NCBI GenBank assembly: GCA_947491545.1
Contig: CANLJX010000005.1
Location: 1-53,271 of the forward strand
DNA from: Deltaproteobacteria bacterium
Lineage (GTDB): Bacteria; Bdellovibrionota_C; UBA2361; OMII01
Direction of reading: 5' to 3'
Length of the DNA stretch: 53,271 bases
Shown here one piece after another: positions 48,370 to 53,271 of the stretch; the stretch's first letter is position 1; every line of letters begins with the position of its first letter. Below the pieces are notes generated by a model that had not been told where the DNA came from, did no database searches, and was given only the letters and a program-made list of their open reading frames with translations. Position numbers and translations under genes: made by a program.

Positions 48370-51141
48370 ATGAGACCGAATCAATCAAATGGGCCAAAGC
48401 CCGAAGACGTCCTCAGAGAGTCGGGCGCCGTTCAGCAACTAATCATCGGCAAGCTTACTCGTTTGGGGGTAGTCGAAGCCGTTATTGACCAGGCTCAAGA
48501 TGCGTTTCTCTCGTTAAGTGATGCCTACCAGAACAAGATCAAAGCGAATGATAAACAAACTGCCAGGAGCATAGCTGATGTAATCTTTGATTTTCGGTCA
48601 GCCCTAGAGCACGAAGATGGAATGGCATTTCGAGATGCTCTAAAAACATCGGATGCTTCGGGGAAGACTTTTCTGCAGCATCTTAAGGAGCTCTCCATCC
48701 ACCAAGCAAACCCTACGCCGGACCAAATCGCAACGGAATCTCGAAATCGGCACGTCTTGAAGGAGACTCTTAGCCGACTTACCGGGGCGTGCACCTTCGG
48801 CGATTTGCGGCCCGGCACCGGATCTGATGAGGTGATCGCCCGGCAGTTTTTCGAGCAACGCACGGCGGAGTGGATTAGAGTTGTGACAGAGCTTGCCACC
48901 CTTCCTTGGCCTGGAGCACCCCATAGCGCTCAGGTTCGAATCCCCGGGCGGCCTCCATACCGATTCGCATCACCCATAGCTCGGTCCCCTATCTTGGCCG
49001 ATGGGTCGAGCTTAAATTTACTTCTTCGACAAGCGATTAAAAATGCCGGCGGAGACTTACTGGGAACACATACCTATGACCCAGGCCACGACCGCTTCAA
49101 CCTAAATACCACCGGACTTCCCCAAACTACCATGTCTGCAGAGATGTCATCTGCCGTACTTGGTTTGCTGTTGAGTAGTATGTTCACCACGATCGACTCA
49201 TCAACCCTAAGCACCCCGCAAGAGGCGGCAGCGCTTCGCACAAGAATCGCCGACTGCCGCGAACCCATCGGCGTAATTGCTTATCTTGAACTCGACTCCA
49301 CGCTCACTCCGGTGCTGCTAACGAAAAGCCAGGGCGGCTTTACCCATTTCTACAACCCTGACTCACCTGAGATTGAGAGATCTCCTAAAGATTCATCTCC
49401 AGTGGACAAAGTCATTCCGGGCACATCACCAGAACGTATCTTGGTATCTGAAGAGCAGCGACTTGAGAAGATGCCGGAATCCTCTTTTCTTTCGTCTTTG
49501 CGGCAAATCTGCCTCCCTGGAACAAAGCTCCTGAAAAACAGAGATGAGGTCAAAGCCGATCTCGACCGCTTCCTACAAAATGCAGAAACGCATGGTTGGC
49601 TTACTCCTCACCCTTGTGGCTTCAACCCACGAGACCTCATTAACCTCACGCCTGGAAAAATCAGCCTTGTCTCTAATTCGGAACTCGATAAGGTCGATAA
49701 AGACGGGCTGTCGGTAGCACATCACTTAGACCGGGTTTTGCAGGCCTTGGCGCATGAGCCCCAGACACAGGCGCACTACCTACAGGCCTTTCTGGAGCGC
49801 GTCTACCATCCAGGTACTTCGACCCAAGATGCCCACAGCGCCTGCGGAGCCGAAAGCTTGGCCCGGGTCATGAATATCATCGACCTCGGCGAGTGGTCGC
49901 GAGTCGCTGCTGACCTAGTTATCCGACAACGCTCCACATTGCGAGGAGGACTAGAAGTACGGCCACCTGATGACTGGTTCAAGCCGGATCCCTCAACAAA
50001 TCGCCACTGCATCGATGCGTTGATTCAATCAGCGTTACTGCGGGCAGACGCGCTACCACATGAATACTACTCCAACCAGAAAGACAAGTTTGTGGACAAG
50101 TACTCAGGTCGTGAGAGGGAAAGCGGGTTTAGCGGTGACGCAGCACAGAAGGTAGCTAACAACTTCTTTGGCTATTCGCACACCATGGTGGCAAACCCTA
50201 AACTCTCCGAAAAGGGGCTGCTCGATCACATCCTGAAGCAGGTGAATCCTTCCAAGCCTGTCTACACGGTGCTCAAGTGGGCTCAACCGGGTGAGCCGCA
50301 TGAATTCCATGCCGTAGTGCTCAAAGAGGTAAAAGGCGGTCGCGTATACTTCAGCAACCCACAGGGGCCCTCGGGTCTAGCCAATGGGACCACAGTTACG
50401 AATAACGGCCCAGAGCACGGAATTGAGGACGACGCGACAGGTTACCAGTCGATGACTCTGGCTGAATTCAAAAAAAACATCAGAGAGTTCCTGGTTGATG
50501 ACGCGACGGTGAATGCCCATCAAGTAAAGACGTCTTCGTGGTGGCCAAAGTCTCTGTGGAGCTTCGTGAGCCCTCTATCGGTTTACGGCTGGGCAACATT
50601 CGGATTGCTCTCGACGGGCGCGGTGGGCGCAGTCTTTGGCGCAAGGGAGCTGGAACGCGCCGAAATACAGCCTTGGTCCGGCACTCCCGTTACTGATGTC
50701 TTGAATGATCCCTCACGACTCGCGCACCTTCCGATGCCAGACTTCGGCAGTTGGCTTGGAGGAGGTGAGCCAGAAAGCAGGCCCCAGCAGGCTAGTCAGG
50801 TTGAGATGCCACCAGTTCAGGTGAGTGAGCCGCAAAATCCGGGGCCGGTCGGTGAAGGATCCCCTGAGTTTGAGATAAGGGATTCCCTGCAACACCTTAG
50901 TAGCGTGCTCGCTGCTGCTAAAGTTTCGACGCCCCAGATCGACGTTTCCTCTAAGAGGAAAACAACGGAGACATTGAATGCGTATTACACGGCAGTAGAT
51001 CAACTCCGTGTCACCGATCCCATGAAGCCGAAACTGAGAGCCGCGATCGTAAAACTGCGGAAGGACGTAAACAACCCAGACTCTGTTAGGGAGTTCAGCT
51101 CCACGATAGAGGCATTTCGATCAGGCGCTCCGAGAAACTAA
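48370..51141 (+). CDS. Membrane-anchored protein with papain-like cysteine peptidase domain and C-terminal helical repeat
   Basis: Unknown 923-residue protein. Residues 1-480 are mostly helical without recognisable motifs. A candidate cysteine peptidase domain spans about 480-680: Cys492 in HSACGAESLARVM (Cys followed by Gly and a helix), His647 in HEFHAVVL, and Asn663 in YFSNPQG. The His-Asn spacing of 16 equals that of papain, and the last motif resembles the DPxxG of C39-type domains. A transmembrane segment (about 735-765, SPLSVYGWATFGLLSTGAVGAVFG) is followed by a Pro/Glu-rich linker and one helical repeat (about 838-920). The last two parts are homologous to the 491-residue neighbour. 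No Sec signal is seen. GGAG lies 9 bp before the ATG. Position beside the T4SS suggests a transferred or envelope-anchored effector. Confidence 0.7.
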   Translation: MRPNQSNGPKPEDVLRESGAVQQLIIGKLTRLGVVEAVIDQAQDAFLSLSDAYQNKIKANDKQTARSIADVIFDFRSALEHEDGMAFRDALKTSDASGKTFLQHLKELSIHQANPTPDQIATESRNRHVLKETLSRLTGACTFGDLRPGTGSDEVIARQFFEQRTAEWIRVVTELATLPWPGAPHSAQVRIPGRPPYRFASPIARSPILADGSSLNLLLRQAIKNAGGDLLGTHTYDPGHDRFNLNTTGLPQTTMSAEMSSAVLGLLLSSMFTTIDSSTLSTPQEAAALRTRIADCREPIGVIAYLELDSTLTPVLLTKSQGGFTHFYNPDSPEIERSPKDSSPVDKVIPGTSPERILVSEEQRLEKMPESSFLSSLRQICLPGTKLLKNRDEVKADLDRFLQNAETHGWLTPHPCGFNPRDLINLTPGKISLVSNSELDKVDKDGLSVAHHLDRVLQALAHEPQTQAHYLQAFLERVYHPGTSTQDAHSACGAESLARVMNIIDLGEWSRVAADLVIRQRSTLRGGLEVRPPDDWFKPDPSTNRHCIDALIQSALLRADALPHEYYSNQKDKFVDKYSGRERESGFSGDAAQKVANNFFGYSHTMVANPKLSEKGLLDHILKQVNPSKPVYTVLKWAQPGEPHEFHAVVLKEVKGGRVYFSNPQGPSGLANGTTVTNNGPEHGIEDDATGYQSMTLAEFKKNIREFLVDDATVNAHQVKTSSWWPKSLWSFVSPLSVYGWATFGLLSTGAVGAVFGARELERAEIQPWSGTPVTDVLNDPSRLAHLPMPDFGSWLGGGEPESRPQQASQVEMPPVQVSEPQNPGPVGEGSPEFEIRDSLQHLSSVLAAAKVSTPQIDVSSKRKTTETLNAYYTAVDQLRVTDPMKPKLRAAIVKLRKDVNNPDSVREFSSTIEAFRSGAPRN

Positions 51142-51166
51142 CCCAATCAGTAGGTAGAGGATTTCT

Positions 51167-52642
51167 ATGCCACCAGTAAAACAGAATCTATCTCCGCTGT
51201 ACCTCCGCAACCAAACAGGCGGCACCTCGCCAGCTCCACCGCACAATCCAGCGCATACGCCTCAGTCAGGAGCCCCATCGACTATCGGCAGAGTTGCGTC
51301 CGCACTGGCGCCCAACTCTTTCCTCAAAGCATGCGGCTGGACCGTCACATTACTAGGCGGCGCGGTGGGCGCCGCGGTCGGACTTGAGGCGTACGGCAAG
51401 GCCCCATGGCAATCCAACCCCGAGTCAACCCCAATTGCCACCGCCCTAGACAACTTCGCCCGCGTAAAGCTACCAGCTCTGCTGAGCCGAAAAAAAGAAG
51501 GAGCCCGGAGTGAGCCCGAAGCAGCGGCCAATCCGGTACCAGCGCCGGTAGCTGAAATCCCAAACCGTGAGGTTTTGCAAGCCGGCTTCGAGAAGATAAG
51601 CGGCATCCTGTTCGACCGCGCAGGCTCCCTTGCGCCGGAGATCGACCTTAGCTCTCCAACCACGGCTAAAAACACGATCCGAAAATTTGCGCAGGCAATA
51701 ACCCAGATGCCGCGTGAGTTGCCACAGAGATATCTTCTCTGGGATGCGATTAGGGCCATTGCGAAGGATGTCGACAAGCCCGAGGGAGCTCTGAAGTTGA
51801 ACGAAACGGTGGAGGCGATTGCGGCTAACAAGCCGGTGCCACAACAACCGGCGGACACTACCTGGAAATGGAATTTTGAGCCCCCCAAACCCGTCTCCAA
51901 CGCCCCCTTCTCGAAGGCCTCCGCAAACGGCCAGTACTATGAGCTCAAAGCAGACGCTATTCCGGCGCTCAAAAGCTACCTAACTCCACTTGACGTATTG
52001 TTGCGAGTTAACGGCTTGGCTATCCCCCAGCCACGTCTTGACAACGCGCGATCAGCAATGGGCACTCTGTTCGACTACTCCGATGCACTTCGAAAATTGG
52101 ACCTCAACCATCCGGAGATCGCGCGGGTACGGCGCATAGGGGATGGGCTAGGGCGCTCGGCATTGACGACGGAGACGATCAAAGAGCTCAAGGAACAACA
52201 CACCCTGGCCAAGGCACTAGAGGCCGAATACCAGGCGGCTTTGCCACAGCTTTCGCCGTTGCTGGGCACCCTTCTCGATGAGATCAGCAGTGGACTTGAG
52301 CTAAGTGGACAGAAGGTGCCGGAGCGGCACTTGAAGACTATACCCGCCGCTGTTGAAACGCTTCTCCGCTTCCAGAAAGCTGTTCGGCGGATAGCGCCTG
52401 AAAGCAGCGACGTCAGTATGCTCGGCGACATCGCGGCAGGCCTCTGGACTGCCCCCAAAGACCAAGTCGACGGCCTAAAAGCCTTCCTCGATATGAAGGA
52501 TAAGCCATCGCCAGCTAGCAAGCCCCCTCCCCCAGCGAGCAATACGGATTTGCCGAAGCCGCCGGTTCCGGGGGCGGAACTTGAAGAGCCGCATGTGCCA
52601 ATCAAAACCCCACCGGAAACACCGGCTCGTGGGAAGAGATAG
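51167..52642 (+). CDS. Membrane-anchored protein with three helical repeats, paralogue of the 923-residue C-terminus
   Basis: 491 residues, unknown. A polar Pro/Ser/Thr N-terminus (1-40) leads to APNSFLKACGWTVTLLGGAVGAAVGLEA (41-75; core ACGWTVTLLGGAVGAAVG), a membrane segment aligned with that of the 923-residue protein, including a PWxSxP just after it. Three ~85-residue helical repeats follow (136-220, 265-350, 360-443), each opening with a Leu-rich helix, an Asp/Ile-Asp turn and a second helix, then ...AIRxIAKDVxxP. The tail is Pro-rich. AGAGGA lies 7 bp before the ATG, and the gene starts 25 bp after the 923-residue gene, so they form an operon. There are two or no cysteines outside the membrane part. 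Confidence 0.75.
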   Translation: MPPVKQNLSPLYLRNQTGGTSPAPPHNPAHTPQSGAPSTIGRVASALAPNSFLKACGWTVTLLGGAVGAAVGLEAYGKAPWQSNPESTPIATALDNFARVKLPALLSRKKEGARSEPEAAANPVPAPVAEIPNREVLQAGFEKISGILFDRAGSLAPEIDLSSPTTAKNTIRKFAQAITQMPRELPQRYLLWDAIRAIAKDVDKPEGALKLNETVEAIAANKPVPQQPADTTWKWNFEPPKPVSNAPFSKASANGQYYELKADAIPALKSYLTPLDVLLRVNGLAIPQPRLDNARSAMGTLFDYSDALRKLDLNHPEIARVRRIGDGLGRSALTTETIKELKEQHTLAKALEAEYQAALPQLSPLLGTLLDEISSGLELSGQKVPERHLKTIPAAVETLLRFQKAVRRIAPESSDVSMLGDIAAGLWTAPKDQVDGLKAFLDMKDKPSPASKPPPPASNTDLPKPPVPGAELEEPHVPIKTPPETPARGKR

Positions 52643-53090
52643 CACCTCAGCCCCTCGGAGCGGATTTGTACCTTGGCCCCTTCACTCGGGACCTCTATCC
52701 CGTTAGACGAGTCCGCGACGGTTTAGCGCACAGCTCTCGGCTTGACCCGGTTATCAAGCCAATACAATGGCTAGTCTGGTTGACTACAGACTCGCTGGCT
52801 CAGCGCGAGACAGTTGTGCTCAGAGCACCTCGGTCTAGTCCAAGCAGTTCAAAACTTTCCCCAGCTCGGCTCTAGTCACGCACTCACCTGAAAAGTTCGT
52901 TTGCATCCATAGGCCCACGCCCCAGCAGGACACTCGGGAGGGTTGTCCTGCTTTCGGGTGTTGTCAGCTCACCACTGGGTCAATAATCTACCAGCCAGGC
53001 AATCCGCACACTCCAGGCTATGCGAGGGTCCAGTTGTTTGTGCGCCTCTCGCATCTGGGACGTTAAGCTAACCGTCTTCCAGAGGACCCC
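52643..53090. other. 448-bp intergenic region with a 9-bp hairpin
   Basis: AGCAGGACA and TGTCCTGCT (52924-52952) make a perfect 9-bp stem with an 11-base loop. It is followed by TTCGGG without a T-run, so it is a possible terminator or regulatory hairpin. No ORF has a convincing protein, and nothing else was recognised. Confidence 0.6.
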
Positions 53091-53271
53091 ATGCGCGAAA
53101 ATATCCGTGGCCGAGAAAATGACTCAAGGAATCAGCTCGACCCTCTCACTCTGCCTCCTAGGTCTCTTGGCAGCGAGTCGCCGACATCAACCAGCTGGAG
53201 CTCAACGCTCACTTTCGAAAAGATCTCCTCCGTCCTGGCTCCCAATACTCTCGTCAAAAAGTTTTGTTGGT
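53091..53271 (+). CDS. N-terminal part of a third membrane-anchored repeat paralogue (runs off the window)
   Basis: An ATG with AGAGGA 7 bp upstream opens a frame without stops to the last base (60 codons). After a polar Ser/Thr/Pro-rich start of about 42 residues it reaches FEKISSVLAPNTLVKKFCW. This aligns with GRVASALAPNSFLKACGW in the 491-residue protein, just before its membrane segment. The third member of this family therefore lies on the right edge, in the same orientation, and the cluster probably continues outside the window. Confidence 0.75.
   Translation, partial: MRENIRGRENDSRNQLDPLTLPPRSLGSESPTSTSWSSTLTFEKISSVLAPNTLVKKFCW

Noticed and set aside
52666-52875. A 69-codon ORF after the 491-residue gene
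   Set aside because: No ribosome-binding site, shadow-like composition, no similarity to the neighbouring family.

Overview
The window looks like a chromosome-scale segment of a flagellated Gram-negative bacterium. It carries an MlaA-type outer-membrane lipid-transport protein, a flagellin, an MltB-type murein hydrolase, an ATP-type PEP carboxykinase, DNA polymerase III delta and an F-type conjugation apparatus. The mix of genes and a hexamer-periodic intergenic stretch near 29 kb remind me of deltaproteobacteria-like lineages, but I cannot place it more precisely. I saw no rRNA, tRNA or CRISPR array.

Layout. (1) 1-3.3 kb: the type IV coupling protein TraD (+ strand, open to the left edge), then an unknown 245-residue protein between clusters of a 25-bp palindrome. 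(2) 3.3-36.3 kb: an ordinary chromosomal block holding a glutathione peroxidase, a CDF metal exporter, a large helical protein paired with a duplicated MoxR-type ATPase, a lone flagellin with a recognisable sigma-28 promoter, a HAD hydrolase, exported SH3 and metzincin-like proteins, RidA, OsmC/MlaA, an aminotransferase, CorA, several unknown genes, pckA, holA, mltB, an overlapping glgP-hydrolase-mgtE operon, ilvA, an FAD oxidoreductase and a lipoprotein. (3) 36.3-40.1 kb: a second palindrome array interleaved with gene fragments and an 807-residue membrane protein. (4) 40.1-48.1 kb: a minus-strand operon in F-plasmid order (TraF-like, exported protein in the TraH position, TraG-like) followed by two accessory genes. 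(5) 48.1-53.3 kb: divergent plus-strand genes for a new-looking family of membrane-anchored repeat proteins, one with a papain-like Cys-His-Asn triad; a third member starts at 53091 and runs off the window.

The most unusual structure is the palindrome system: ten full copies (12-bp arms around one central base) plus tandem half-sites, confined to the two edges of the 33-kb housekeeping block. Relative to tra transcription every copy has the same central base, so the left cluster with traD is inverted relative to the right cluster with traFHG. In the right array two consecutive segments of about 370 bp are bounded by palindromes, and each appears to hold the 3' ends of two convergent genes; another segment holds precisely a truncated paralogue of the neighbouring 433-residue gene. 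This looks like a cassette-like capture or recombination system linked to a conjugative element. I match it to no integron, REP or CRISPR class that I know. The transfer genes, the two modular membrane-protein families (807/433 residues and 923/491/partial) and the palindromes together make up the accessory system worth testing.
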